Shown: positions 1 through 8,555, numbered from the stretch's first letter. The stretch: DNA of 64,000 nucleotides from Caldicellulosiruptor acetigenus (GCF_026914305.1 NZ_CP113866.1:2670001-2734000), one strand, 5' to 3'. A program made the numbers and translations. The notes: generated by a model from the letters alone, not told the origin.

Positions 1-1146
1 AGCTTCTAAAAGCACGTTAAGTGCTCCTCTGTGCGCAGAAAAGAGAATTTTGTCGATTTTTTGTTGATAATGTGAAATTTTTTCCATAAAATACCTCGGC
101 ATCAAAAGGTAAAAGTGCCCTCCACCGTTGTATATAAGATTGCATACTGGCATGTTTTCTTCTTTTAGAATGTATCTTGCAATGGTGTCAAGCAAAAATG
201 AGATGTAAAATGATTTTGCCTTTAGTGCTTTCAGAGCACCGTCCATACTTGTGTCAAAAACAAAGTCTTGAATTCCAGAGACATCGCCTTTCACAAGGCA
301 AAAGTATGGGTAGTCACCTTTTTTTATCACAGATTCATTTCCAGGCAAAAGCTTTGTGTTGATTGCCTCCAAATCTCTTATTCTTTCATTTTCCTGCGAA
401 AACTCTTTTTTCAGCTGCCTGTCCAGGCAAAATGCAATTGCAGCAGTTGATTTGCTGTGCGCCCAGAGAGAAATATCAGGCTGCGAATGGTAAAAGGCTG
501 ATGGTACATTGTATGTGTAAATTCTAAGCAAGTTGTAAACGGCTGTTGCAAAGTCTTCTAAGTCAAATGAACTTTCAAAGCCATCTCTCAAAATGCTTAT
601 CTTCCTTGAAAACTCTGCCCATAGGCTTTGGTAATCTTCTTTTGCACTTGAGCTAAAACCTTCTATAGGATTTTCAACATTATACCTTTTCTTGAGAAGC
701 TTATAAAAAGGCTTTTTCGGTTCTTTTTTATCTCTGTCAAGGCTTATCTGGGACAAAACAGAAATTAAGTACTTTGACTTGTCACCTGTTGATTCTTCTT
801 CGCTTATGTCTTTCCTGTCAACTTTTGCTGAAATCTTGTCAGCAACGCTTATTAAAAGCTGCTGGTATGAAGATGGTCTGTGATGATACAGAACAAGAGA
901 TGTGACTCCTTTTAAGCTTTCTGGCAAAAAATGTTCGACAAAAAACGCGCCCCACTCCTGATGTCGCGGAGCATACTTCCCTTCTGCCTGGTAAAATGCT
1001 TCATATTCTTTTGAGATGTTCTTTTTAGCATCTGGATTTTCTGTTCTTATATAAAATTTGCCGATATCGTGCAAAATCGCGCCAAGAAAGAGAGTATAGT
1101 CAAAGTTCCTATCTTCTTCTCTTTGATGAGCACTGTAAAAAATCAT
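1..1146 (-). CDS. csm1: Type III CRISPR Cas10/Csm1, 5' part (runs off the left edge)
   Basis: Reading frame open from an ATG at 1146 to the left edge (382 codons, no stop), preceded by the ribosome site AAGGTGGG. The N-terminal HD nuclease motif HDIGKF is at residues 26-31, followed by a histidine-rich stretch (YHHRPSS). Near residue 300 lies GDVSGIQDFVF, the hallmark of the Cas10 Palm/Csm1 family, followed by YNGGGHFYLL. In type III-A systems Csm1 is the large subunit that makes cyclic oligoadenylate and cleaves DNA on target-RNA recognition. The GGDD active site would lie beyond the window, so cyclase competence cannot be judged. The remaining csm genes are presumably to the left. A shared box at 1326-1348 lies upstream. 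The family call is firm; subtype A rather than B or D is inferred from the Csm1-like motifs. Confidence 0.9.
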   Translation of the reverse strand, partial: MIFYSAHQREEDRNFDYTLFLGAILHDIGKFYIRTENPDAKKNISKEYEAFYQAEGKYAPRHQEWGAFFVEHFLPESLKGVTSLVLYHHRPSSYQQLLISVADKISAKVDRKDISEEESTGDKSKYLISVLSQISLDRDKKEPKKPFYKLLKKRYNVENPIEGFSSSAKEDYQSLWAEFSRKISILRDGFESSFDLEDFATAVYNLLRIYTYNVPSAFYHSQPDISLWAHSKSTAAIAFCLDRQLKKEFSQENERIRDLEAINTKLLPGNESVIKKGDYPYFCLVKGDVSGIQDFVFDTSMDGALKALKAKSFYISFLLDTIARYILKEENMPVCNLIYNGGGHFYLLMPRYFMEKISHYQQKIDKILFSAHRGALNVLLEA

Positions 1147-1470
1147 CTTTCTTGCCCACCTTCTTTTTTGTTGTGTATTCGACAGATTCAGTAACAAAGT
1201 TACACTTTATTCCATTATACAACAAAATATATTTGAAGAAAAGATTTACAGTCAAAAAACCTTATCTTAGTTCGAGCAGTTTTTTTCGATTATATAATAA
1301 AATACACTCAGTTTTGTAAACTGCAAAGTTCAAAAAATATGCGAAGTTGAAATTGCTATTTTCCAAGCAATAGCGATTCGATTTGCTGAGATCTGGAATA
1401 TTTGTGGCAAGGAAAAGGGCAGCGCTGAAATTTTATTCATTGTTTTTGAATATTTTGCGTATTTTTATTA
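1147..1470. other. Intergenic region between csm1 and leader 1
   Basis: No gene is visible in these 324 bases. On the minus strand the region holds the presumed csm1 promoter area: the shared box at 1326-1348, TATAAT-like sequences near 1290-1300, and another TATAAT-like hexamer near 1220. The rest is AT-rich, with no hairpin that I trust. Confidence 0.5.
1326..1348 (-). promoter_or_regulatory. Shared CRISPR/defence box, copy a (upstream of csm1)
   Basis: The minus strand reads AACTTCGCATATTTTTTGAA followed by CTT. This matches the 20-base box found at six other places in the window. It points toward csm1 and lies about 180 bp before its start codon. A TATTTT/TATAAT-like tract follows about 23 bp after the TTGAAC part. 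Confidence 0.6.
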
Positions 1471-1719
1471 ATTTTGACCAAAAGTCATATCCGTCGACCT
1501 CAGGTGCAAAATTTTAAGAAGCTGATTTGTATTCGGTTTCATGCATGTGGACTGTAGGTTTGAATGGATTTCTGGCAGCAGCTGGATAGACGGAAAGGTT
1601 TGAAAGGCTTCTTTTCTTTTATGCAACTGGGTTTGTGTTGATTTTGAGGGGATGTATTAAAATAAAAACATTGACAGGGGTGCATAAAGTTGATATAATA
1701 AAATCAAGCTTTTCAACCT
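1471..1719 (+). promoter_or_regulatory. CRISPR leader 1 with pre-crRNA promoter
   Basis: About 250 bp that is nearly identical to the regions before the other three arrays, from TTTTGACCAAAAGTCATATC to the first repeat. Conserved blocks include CCGTCGACCT and GCTGGATAGACGGAA; TCCGTC and GACGGA form a spaced inverted repeat. The last part holds a consensus sigma-A promoter: TTGACA at 1671-1676, a 17-bp spacer and TATAAT at 1694-1699. Transcription should begin about 14 bp before the first repeat, so pre-crRNA is read rightward. Confidence 0.85.
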
Positions 1720-2992
1720 GTTTGTAGCCTTCCCTTTGGGGATTGAAACATAAGCATGGTTTCAACATAACGTATGCTAACTGCAGTTTGTAGCCTTCCC
1801 TTTGGGGATTGAAACCCTCTTGTTTTGGTTTAATGCTTCACAACTCCACACTTAGTTTGTAGCCTTCCCTTTGGGGATTGAAACAGAAGAACAAGGAAAG
1901 GGGGTATTACGATGACGGTGTGTTTGTAGCCTTCCCTTTGGGGATTGAAACTTTTTGTCAATTATCCTTGCCATCCTATCAATTTCGAGTTTGTAGCCTT
2001 CCCTTTGGGGATTGAAACGATGCTTATCGCTATGGGATTTAATGCAGAAGAGGCAAGTTTGTAGCCTTCCCTTTGGGGATTGAAACGCTAATAAGACCTC
2101 ACTTGCTCCAAGCCTTCTAAGAGTTTGTAGCCTTCCCTTTGGGGATTGAAACGGGTATGCAACGTTAGGTGTTACAGTAGAGTATGGAGGTTTGTAGCCT
2201 TCCCTTTGGGGATTGAAACTCAAATCCCAATGCGTTGGATTACTCCCTTCTACATGTTTGTAGCCTTCCCTTTGGGGATTGAAACGTCTTTTCAGATATA
2301 ATGGGCTTGTCTGATATTGTTAAGGTTTGTAGCCTTCCCTTTGGGGATTGAAACACAGAATAGAGGGTGATTGATAATGGAATTTTACCTGTTTGTAGCC
2401 TTCCCTTTGGGGATTGAAACATTTGCTTTTTGTATTCTCGATTTACATAGCAAGCGTTTGTAGCCTTCCCTTTGGGGATTGAAACTCTTCAAATGCTGCT
2501 CCAATAAGCCCGTCCAGTATACTGTTTGTAGCCTTCCCTTTGGGGATTGAAACGCTTCTTCATAAGTGAATTCTTCCCTAAGATTTTCGGTTTGTTTGTA
2601 GCCTCCCCTTTAGGGATTGAAACGCTAACTGCTTATCTCTCTCTTGAAGCTGCGCTTCTAATGTTTGTAGCCTCCCCTTTGGGGATTGAAACAGTTTCAC
2701 CAGGAATCCAAAAGGTGCAATGGCATCTGTTTGTAGCCTGCCCTTTGGGGATTGAAACCCATCCAGAATGGCTGGGATACGCTCGCCGAGTTCCAGTTTG
2801 TAGCCTTCCCTTTGGGGATTGAAACTGGTGGATATTGACAAGATAACAAGAATTGAACCTTAATTTGTAGCCTTCCCGTTGGGGATTGAGGAGGGAGGGG
2901 GTTGTAGCCTTCCCGTTGGGGATTGAAACCCGCATAAGGTGAGAGACTTGTCATAAACTACAGTTTATAGCCTCTTCTTTGGGAATTGGAAA
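1720..2992 (+). CRISPR. CRISPR array 1, about 20 repeats
   Basis: The 30-bp repeat begins GTTTGTAGCC, has the core TTCCCTTTGGGG and ends GATTGAAAC. Repeats start at 1720, 1786, 1855, 1922, 1989, 2057, 2123, 2190, 2256, 2325, 2391, 2456, 2524, 2594, 2663, 2729, 2796, 2863, 2900 and 2963. Spacers are 35-40 bp. Identity is perfect to 2524 and then decays: single changes at 2594, 2663 and 2729, and clear degeneration in the last three. The repeat at 2863 ends ATTGAG instead of ATTGAAAC, and only about 7 purine-rich bases separate it from the next. The leader end is at the left. The ATTGAAAC 3' tag is typical of Cas6-processed type I-B and III repeats. Confidence 0.97.
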
Positions 2993-3055
2993 GAAAAGAG
3001 GATAAGCCACCTCTGGGGAATCTAAATAAGTAAGGTTTCTTTTTTTTTATAGTTA

Positions 3056-3335
3056 GTATGATAGGATTGCAAAAAGGGTTAAACAGAAGAGAGTGGAAGC
3101 TATGGGTGAGTTTATATTAAATGTTGCAAGACTTTTGGATGAGGCAAAGACAAGAGATTTTATGGCAGGTAAACTTGAAGGGAAGATTGAAGGAAAACTT
3201 GAAGGAAAACTTGAAGCAACAATCGAGTTTGCGAAAAGATTAATACAAAAGGGTTTTAGCGATGAAGAGGTTGCAGAACTTACAGAATTGGAGATTGAAA
3301 AAGTTAAAGAGTTGAGAAAATCCATGGTAAATTGA
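3056..3335 (+). pseudogene. Internally deleted copy of the Rpn-family nuclease gene
   Basis: The open part at 3093-3335 (80 codons from an ATG) matches, almost residue for residue, the last third of the intact Rpn-family protein at 32996-33925: GEFILNVARLLDEAKT, then FAKRLIQKGFSDEEVAEL and VKELRKSMVN. Upstream, the bases ATTGCAAAAAGGGTTAAAC also match the intact copy. They join directly to sequence corresponding to the region before its promoter, so roughly 750 bp (promoter plus about 235 codons) is missing. A short insertion of KLEGKIEGKLEG-type repeats is present. The catalytic PD-(D/E)XK part is gone, so no nuclease activity is expected. Confidence 0.8.
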
Positions 3336-3421
3336 GATGGTTTAAACATAAAATAGTTAGGGGGTTGTCCAAAACGATAGTTGGATTGGTCAAAAAACAT
3401 TTCTTTGTGTTATTTTCGTAG

Positions 3422-3451
3422 GTTTGTACCCTTCCCTTTGGGGATTGAAAC
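3422..3451 (+). repeat. Solitary CRISPR repeat
   Basis: A 30-bp copy of the array repeat with one difference (GTACCC instead of GTAGCC in the 5' part). It lies about 430 bp past the end of array 1 and beyond the Rpn remnant, with no second repeat nearby. It is probably a leftover of a longer or rearranged array. Confidence 0.85.
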
Positions 3452-3472
3452 ATTTAAATTTTCTTCTCGCAC

Positions 3473-3495
3473 ACATTCGCATAAAAATTGACCTT
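3473..3495 (+). promoter_or_regulatory. Shared CRISPR/defence box, copy b
   Basis: Reads ACATTCGCATAAAAATTGAC then CTT, rightward, just after the solitary repeat. It is followed by AT-rich TAAAAT sequences at the expected distance. No intact gene follows, only a 35-codon open frame at 3599, so this looks like the promoter of a lost gene. Confidence 0.5.
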
Positions 3496-3598
3496 TTTAT
3501 AACAGAATAAAATGTTTTAAAATGTTTTTCGCTGCAGCTTGCAGCTAAAAAGTAAAAAAAAGGAGGAAGAAGGCTTAAACTCCTGGTGGGATTTCAGA

Positions 3599-3706
3599 AT
3601 GCCAATCGAAGATGATTATGTGACACTCTTTGAGCTAATTAGAATGCTAAAACATGCAAGGCTTGTCTTCAAAGCGTTGATGGCTGCAAAAAGATACTTA
3701 ATGTAA
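3599..3706 (+). CDS. Short open frame, possible gene remnant
   Basis: An ATG frame of 35 codons ending LMAAKRYLM. The frame is open further upstream (…NSWWDFR) without a start codon. A ribosome-site-like AAGGAGG at about 3559 is too far (about 30 bp) from the ATG. I do not recognise the peptide. The box at 3473 and the poor start suggest the 3' remnant of a gene formerly driven by that box. It could also be chance. Confidence 0.25.
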   Translation: MPIEDDYVTLFELIRMLKHARLVFKALMAAKRYLM

Positions 3707-3736
3707 AAATCACCCTGTCAAGCTTTGCTTAAAGTT

Positions 3737-5155
3737 CTACTCAAGTCTTCTTTTCAGCCAGCAGTTTATATCATTAAAATTAACATTTAAACTATATCTT
3801 ACTAATACCCTGTCATCTTCTGTTCTAACTTCTGTTGCATTTCTCTCAAATCCGCTGTGTGCAAAAAAGTTTCTTGGGTCAATTTCACCTGCTGATTTGT
3901 CTGGGTCAATTATTCTGTAAAGCCCTGTCCATGTGGAGATATCACCTATCTGTTTTAATTTTTCCTGTGTATTTGAAACTTCATTGCCAAGCATTACTAT
4001 GTTTGTATGAAGTCTAAAAATCAAATAAATCTCCGAAAAACTGTTCTTGACAGTCTCTATATCAATTCCTGTATCATGACAGAACATGGTCACATTGTAC
4101 TTTTCCAGCACGTTTACAATTCCAATGTAAAATCCTAAACTCAAAACTGCATCTATGTAAGCTCTTTTGTTGAGGTTGGGAGATTTTTGATAGTCACTGC
4201 AAAGCCGGGCTTTAGCATGGTCAATTAGCTTAAAAGTCTCTTCTTTTATCTCATCTGCAGAGTGATAGTGCTGGTAGTAAAGATACAGGGGAACATTGTT
4301 TTTAATAGCCGAAAATAAGAGACAGAACATTTCTATCTTCTCTTTTAGTTTTTTACGCTTTTCCCTTGCCTGTTGTTTTAGTTTGACTGCTTCTGAGCCT
4401 TTTGAATTGTTGTTCGGGTCAGGGTAGATTTCTCTTAAAAATGAAAAATTATAGTCCGCTGCCTCCTTGCTCTTTATTGGTGATGAGAAGAACGCTGTAA
4501 ATCTTTGCTGCTGGATGTGTATCTCAAAACTTTTTGCTGAGCTTCCTATGATCGGGTCAGAAAAAGTGATATATATTTTTGGGGATTTAGTATCATCAAT
4601 CCAATTAACAAGGTGCGAAAAGACAGCAAAATGCCTTGCAGCTTCTAAGATGGCAGAGATGTAGATGTTGTGCCCGCTTGAGATGTCAAGGTAAAGCTCT
4701 TCAAGTTCACCTTTTAGGTATCTTTCTATCATATCAAAAAGAATTTCAAGTACAATGTCATCATAACTTGCATCAAGAGATATTCCTAAATACTCGCCAA
4801 GAGAGTGAACAATCAGCTTTTCGTCTCTGTTTCTTTCAAGTTCTATTCTGTCTATAAATTCATGTGGATTTTTCAGATAATTTGATGGGTCTTTGAAAAT
4901 ATCTACAAGCTCGTTTTTAAGCTCCTCTGGCTGGATGTACTCTGGAAGCTTGCTGTTAAAAACAATGCTCACAGGATAAATAATAACAGTTTTTGCTTCA
5001 TAATTTCTTTTGCGCAAAAAGTCTCTCAGGACAATTGATGAAAGCTCAGCTTTTCCACTTTCATCAACCTTTTCTCCATGAAAATTTTTGATATAAAACT
5101 CTTTGGTAGCTTGTGCAGGATTGTCAAGCCTTCCAACTTGATATATTACTTTCAT
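3737..5155 (-). CDS. csx1: CRISPR-associated Csx1-type CARF-HEPN ribonuclease
   Basis: 472 residues. The N-terminal CARF half carries the ligand-loop signature LDISSGHNI at about residues 156-164, equivalent to the D-x-(S/T)-(H/S)-G-x-N loop of Csx1/Csm6 proteins. The C-terminal HEPN half ends with RNFFAHSG, an R-x4-H ribonuclease motif (R428, H433). In the family, cyclic oligoadenylate made by Cas10 binds the CARF dimer and switches on non-specific RNA cleavage. It therefore pairs functionally with the csm1 at the left edge. The ATG at 5155 has GGAGC upstream. The gene follows the DUF1848 gene but is separated from it by a terminator-like hairpin (5261-5295), so it probably has its own promoter; ATTATA at 5226-5231 is a candidate -10. 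Confidence 0.9.
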   Translation of the reverse strand: MKVIYQVGRLDNPAQATKEFYIKNFHGEKVDESGKAELSSIVLRDFLRKRNYEAKTVIIYPVSIVFNSKLPEYIQPEELKNELVDIFKDPSNYLKNPHEFIDRIELERNRDEKLIVHSLGEYLGISLDASYDDIVLEILFDMIERYLKGELEELYLDISSGHNIYISAILEAARHFAVFSHLVNWIDDTKSPKIYITFSDPIIGSSAKSFEIHIQQQRFTAFFSSPIKSKEAADYNFSFLREIYPDPNNNSKGSEAVKLKQQAREKRKKLKEKIEMFCLLFSAIKNNVPLYLYYQHYHSADEIKEETFKLIDHAKARLCSDYQKSPNLNKRAYIDAVLSLGFYIGIVNVLEKYNVTMFCHDTGIDIETVKNSFSEIYLIFRLHTNIVMLGNEVSNTQEKLKQIGDISTWTGLYRIIDPDKSAGEIDPRNFFAHSGFERNATEVRTEDDRVLVRYSLNVNFNDINCWLKRRLE

Positions 5156-5248
5156 CTGATTTGCTCCTTTCTTTATCTGAAAATCTTTTTTGTAATATTG
5201 CTAAGTTCCTATCTTTTTTGATTCAATTATACATTATTTTTCACTCTA

Positions 5249-5295
5249 AAAAAAGAAAAAGCTGCAAAGAAAAGCAATGCTGCCCTCTTTACAGC
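5249..5295 (-). terminator. Rho-independent terminator after the DUF1848 gene
   Basis: On the minus strand GCTGTAAAG (5295-5287) pairs with CTTTGCAGC (5269-5261), nine pairs with one G-T. It is followed by TTTTTCTTTTTTT. The stem begins inside the last codons of the DUF1848 gene. Confidence 0.6.
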
Positions 5296-6383
5296 AATGT
5301 CCTCTGTTTTATTCTTTTAATATGATCTAAAACCTTCTTTTCAAGAGAGCTGTTAGTATTTTTTTCTACAAAATTGATTTGTTGTACACAAAAATCAAGT
5401 TGAGATATTCTTCTTTCCTGATTTTTATCCTGTTCCAAAATATGGCTGATTTCAAGCTTTTTAGAACCATCTTTTTCCCTTATTCTTATCTCATCTTTTT
5501 CAAGGTCAAGTGCGCTGCACAAAAGAGGTGAGTTGACATCATATTTTTGAGCGTTTTTGATTATTGAATTTCTGCTGAAGTTTGCGTAGCAGTACACACA
5601 AAAGTGTTTGCATGTGTTGAATATTCCAAGGTCTATGCTCTGCACACATCCGCAAGCTTTTCTTTGATTGTTGTCTTTTCTATATTCTTTATCTTGAAAA
5701 CCTTTTTCTTTTCTGAGATCATTTATAAGATCACCATCTACACAGTGTGCTTTTTTCAGCCCAAGATATTCGACCGGCACATCTTCTGCACAGGTCTCAA
5801 CGCTGAGGTTATATTTTTTCCCAATACTGCCTATTGCACTAAAGAGGTTGTAAAGATCATTCTGTTCAAGCCTCTTGGCATTTATTTTATTCAGCTCATC
5901 TTCTGCCTTGCTGTAAAAGTCCACATAGCTTATTATACACTTTTGAGTATAAGGAGAAAGCTTTTCACTAAGCTCTTCAAACTTTTCTTTGTGGTAGTCC
6001 AGAGGCATCTTATCAGTGATAATTATTGGGTCATACCGCCAGATAACCCTCTTTTCCCCTATCATATCTGAAAGTTTTATAAAAGTCTCAATGACCTCAT
6101 CCTTATTCGGAATTCCCGGTTCAAGGTCTTGAGCATAAGGTGTGATTGTAAATTGAAAATAATAAATGTATTCATCCAGATATTTGAGCTTGTCCAAAAA
6201 ATTCTTAGGATTTTTTGTCCAGAAGACTATGGCATCAACGTCTTTTGGATGAAGCGATACAGCAAAAACCTGGGTTGGTCTCATAGGATTTCGATACATT
6301 GCAAATCCTTCTTTTATTCTATTTATAAACCAATCGCCAAAAAAAGCTGGGATATCTGTCCTTCTGCTTGCACTTATAATCAT
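5289..6383 (-). CDS. DUF1848 family iron-sulfur (radical-SAM-like) protein
   Basis: 364 residues from the ATG at 6383. A TTG seven codons earlier (6404) is possible, but GAGGAG sits 9 bp before the ATG and MIISASRRTDIPAF is the usual family start. Recognised as DUF1848: RTDIPAFFGDW near the N-terminus, VFWTKNP, VIWRYDP. A C-terminal cysteine cluster contains CKHFCVYCYAN, a C-x3-C-x2-C arrangement like that of radical SAM enzymes. Substrate and reaction are unknown. It forms an operon with the methyltransferase gene upstream (17-bp gap). The operon lies next to csx1 and has a shared defence box at its head, which suggests, but does not prove, a link to CRISPR immunity. Confidence 0.8.
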   Translation of the reverse strand: MIISASRRTDIPAFFGDWFINRIKEGFAMYRNPMRPTQVFAVSLHPKDVDAIVFWTKNPKNFLDKLKYLDEYIYYFQFTITPYAQDLEPGIPNKDEVIETFIKLSDMIGEKRVIWRYDPIIITDKMPLDYHKEKFEELSEKLSPYTQKCIISYVDFYSKAEDELNKINAKRLEQNDLYNLFSAIGSIGKKYNLSVETCAEDVPVEYLGLKKAHCVDGDLINDLRKEKGFQDKEYRKDNNQRKACGCVQSIDLGIFNTCKHFCVYCYANFSRNSIIKNAQKYDVNSPLLCSALDLEKDEIRIREKDGSKKLEISHILEQDKNQERRISQLDFCVQQINFVEKNTNSSLEKKVLDHIKRIKQRTLL

Positions 6384-6400
6384 CCAAATCAACTCCTCAC

Positions 6401-7339
6401 TCAAATCAAGATATCTTCATTTTTAATTAGCACAAGCTGGGCACTTCGGTATTCGTACCAAATCTCAAAATAGTTTTTCAAATCCGCTGGGACATTTCCC
6501 ATGTCAACTTCACATTTAGAGTGAGCACCGCCAAATTGAAGGCTTGGATCATTTCTATACGGAAAGTAATATTTGAACACTGATATGTTGCGGCTGTGCC
6601 AAAACTTGTCAGCCAAAGGTTCAAGGATATCACGACCCTTGACTTCATCTGGATTTCTTTCAGCATAGCTCTGCAGCACATTTGTATCATTAAAAACTAT
6701 CATGGTTGATTTTGGCAATATTTCGAAAGCTTTTTGCACAAACTCTTCTGCAAATCGCTTTACAGAACTTACAGGGTGGTATTTTGCCATGTCCGATAGA
6801 ACATACTGAAATGAGATGATATTAGGCTTTTCATTTTTGATAATTTCTTCAACTTTTTGAACTTCACTCATTACATCTATATAAGTAATTCTAAATCTTG
6901 ACAAATTGTGCTTTTTCTCATGCTTTGTTATAAAATCGTGAATATCTTTCCAGAGCATGTTCTTCTCAAGTCCATGGTACTCAATTTTTTTATATGGCTT
7001 ATATGTCTTGAAGTAAGCTTCAAATGCAAAAAGGTCTGTGCACGGTCCGCATCCAATCGAAAGAATTCTGGGATTGTCTGGAAGTCTATGGCTAATCTGG
7101 TGAAGGAGAGTAAAAAGTTCTCCAGCATGTTTGAGAGAGTATCTCCCGCAGTAATAGTATATCATATTCTTGCAATCATAATCACGAACATTGCCATTGT
7201 TCTTCCTTTTGAAGTGAACCTTTGGAAGACATCTTTCGCAGTTGCTTTCTCTCTGGAAGAGCGAATTTAAAGAGCTAAGACATACTGAAGAGTGTCTTTC
7301 CTTTGCCATTCTCATAACGTCATATACAAGCAGACACAC
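6401..7339 (-). CDS. Class I SAM-dependent methyltransferase-like protein with N-terminal cysteines
   Basis: 312 residues, GTG start at 7339 with AGGGGAG 9 bp upstream. The nucleotide-binding loop is ILSIGCGPCTD (motif I of class I methyltransferases), followed by EYHGLEKN (acidic motif II region) and later NIISFQYVLSDMA. The N-terminal about 70 residues contain CERC and a later C-x8-C pair, possibly a metal site. It is the first gene of a two-gene operon with the DUF1848 protein and carries a copy of the shared box 74 bp upstream. The target (RNA, protein or small molecule) cannot be told from sequence. It is not recognisable as a restriction-modification enzyme: no NPPY or DPPY motif is visible. 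Confidence 0.65.
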   Translation of the reverse strand: MCLLVYDVMRMAKERHSSVCLSSLNSLFQRESNCERCLPKVHFKRKNNGNVRDYDCKNMIYYYCGRYSLKHAGELFTLLHQISHRLPDNPRILSIGCGPCTDLFAFEAYFKTYKPYKKIEYHGLEKNMLWKDIHDFITKHEKKHNLSRFRITYIDVMSEVQKVEEIIKNEKPNIISFQYVLSDMAKYHPVSSVKRFAEEFVQKAFEILPKSTMIVFNDTNVLQSYAERNPDEVKGRDILEPLADKFWHSRNISVFKYYFPYRNDPSLQFGGAHSKCEVDMGNVPADLKNYFEIWYEYRSAQLVLIKNEDILI

Positions 7340-7412
7340 TTTTTATCACTCCCCTTTTGAAGCTGGAGCTCAAAAGACAGAAATAATTTTAAGAGATGCT
7401 TTCAGGCAGTTT

Positions 7413-7435
7413 AAGGTCAAAAAATTTGCGAAGTT
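7413..7435 (-). promoter_or_regulatory. Shared CRISPR/defence box, copy c (upstream of the methyltransferase operon)
   Basis: The minus strand reads AACTTCGCAAATTTTTTGAC then CTT, 74 bp before the GTG at 7339 and in the same orientation. TAAAAT follows about 23 bp after TTGACC. Confidence 0.7.
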
Positions 7436-7512
7436 GGTGGGAAGGGAAGTAAAAAACAGTGAAGATATTTCTGTCCTGATAGGGTATATGGAAAGGGAAC
7501 AGAAAATAAATA

Positions 7513-7536
7513 AGGGCAGCTTTAAACTGCCCTTTT
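7513..7536. terminator. Bidirectional terminator-like hairpin
   Basis: GGGCAG and CTGCCC (7514-7519 and 7527-7532) form a stem with T-rich flanks on both strands. It directly follows the stop codon of the minus-strand gene ending at 7535. Confidence 0.7.
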
Positions 7537-7735
7537 ACTTCATACTCATTAAGCTTGCTAAGTGATGCACAGCAAAGGTTACATTGGTGTAGCCTGCGGA
7601 AGTGTAATAGATTTTGACCTTCTCAAGTTCAGAGTACATGTAGGTTAAGCCTTCTTCATAAAACGTAATGTGCTCACCCTCGCTTGAGCTTTGAGTTTCA
7701 TGTGTGAAATTTTTGACTATTTCCTTGGCTGCCAC
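7535..7735 (-). CDS. Small hypothetical protein (66 aa)
   Basis: The GTG start at 7735 lies inside the 3' end of the protease gene (19-bp overlap). The frame stops at 7535 exactly against a terminator hairpin, which supports it as the last gene of this small operon. The ribosome site is weak. The sequence has an acidic, serine-rich N-terminus and no motif I recognise. Confidence 0.45.
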   Translation of the reverse strand: MAAKEIVKNFTHETQSSSEGEHITFYEEGLTYMYSELEKVKIYYTSAGYTNVTFAVHHLASLMSMK

Positions 7736-8526
7736 AAATACTCAACAGATGATTTTTTCACAACTGGCTGAGGGTACAGGCTCATAAGCTGCTGGATTTC
7801 CCTGTCAATGTCGCATCGAACTTTCAGTCCAAGCTCTTTTGCTTTTTCGTAAGTGATTGGATAGTCGTGAGTCCACCTGCCTTCAACAAGCTGGGTTGCT
7901 ATATTTTCAGCAACATCATCCGGGTAGTTTTCGCTCAAAAGCTCCAAAACAGCATCTTTGGTTTGCCTCAGTGCCTTTTTAGCAACGTCTGCCAAAATCA
8001 GAGTTTTGTCGTCAATATCCGCAATTGGCTTTTGCTTCACAACCTCCAAGATAGACACAGCCGGGAACTCACCTATCTGCGGGTCAACAGGTCCCAAAAC
8101 AGCATCTGGTGCCATTACAATCTCGTCTGCTGCAAGAGCAATGAGCGTTCCGCCTGACATTGCATGGTGCGGAACGTGAACTGTGACCTTGCCCTTGTGT
8201 CTTTTTATAGCCCTTGCAATCTGAAGCGATGCCAGCACAAGCCCGCCCGGTGTGTGAAGGATTATGTCAAGCGGAACAGATGGGTCTGTCATTGAAATTG
8301 CGCGGATGACCTCTTCAGAGTCGTTTATATCAATGTACTTGTAAATTGGAAAGCCAAGAAAACTCATTGTCTCCTGCCTGTGGACAAGCAGTATTACCCT
8401 TGAGCCTCTTTTCTTTTCAATCCTTGCAATGAGCTTCTGCCTTGCAGACTCAATCATTCTCTGTTTCATAATTGGCTGAAGGGATGTGGCAATGACATAA
8501 AGTATTAGTAAATCCCAAAAACTCAT
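7717..8526 (-). CDS. SDH family (ClpP-fold) membrane-anchored serine protease
   Basis: 269 residues. One N-terminal membrane segment (MSFWDLLILYVIATSL) is followed by a ClpP/crotonase-fold domain: DIILHTPGG, then HHAMSGGTLIALAADEIVM, where the serine of MSGG is the predicted nucleophile, and VLGPVDPQIG. This pattern matches the SDH_sah family of SppA-like membrane proteases. The substrate is unknown; membrane-protein quality control is likely. The gene sits just downstream of a rhomboid protease on the same strand (29-bp gap), so the two intramembrane or membrane proteases are probably co-transcribed. Confidence 0.85.
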   Translation of the reverse strand: MSFWDLLILYVIATSLQPIMKQRMIESARQKLIARIEKKRGSRVILLVHRQETMSFLGFPIYKYIDINDSEEVIRAISMTDPSVPLDIILHTPGGLVLASLQIARAIKRHKGKVTVHVPHHAMSGGTLIALAADEIVMAPDAVLGPVDPQIGEFPAVSILEVVKQKPIADIDDKTLILADVAKKALRQTKDAVLELLSENYPDDVAENIATQLVEGRWTHDYPITYEKAKELGLKVRCDIDREIQQLMSLYPQPVVKKSSVEYLWQPRK

Positions 8527-8555
8527 GTATCATCTCTCCTTTGTGATTTTTGAAC

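Noticed and set aside
177-450. Two plus-strand frames of about 60 codons at the left edge
   Set aside because: They lie antisense to the strongly supported csm1 frame and have no motif or ribosome site.
1852-2954. Open frames up to 123 codons across array 1 on both strands (and likewise in arrays 2, 3 and 4)
   Set aside because: They are translations of repeats and spacers (recurring FQSPKGRLQT or FVASPLGIET), with no ribosome sites.
5156-5260. A box copy upstream of csx1
   Set aside because: I looked for TTCGCA…TTTGAC in both orientations; only a TATAAT-like ATTATA is present. csx1 may rely on its own promoter or on read-through.
7242-7565. Plus-strand frame of 107 codons overlapping the methyltransferase start and the box
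   Set aside because: It runs through the promoter region and terminator of opposite-strand genes, and no ribosome site is seen.
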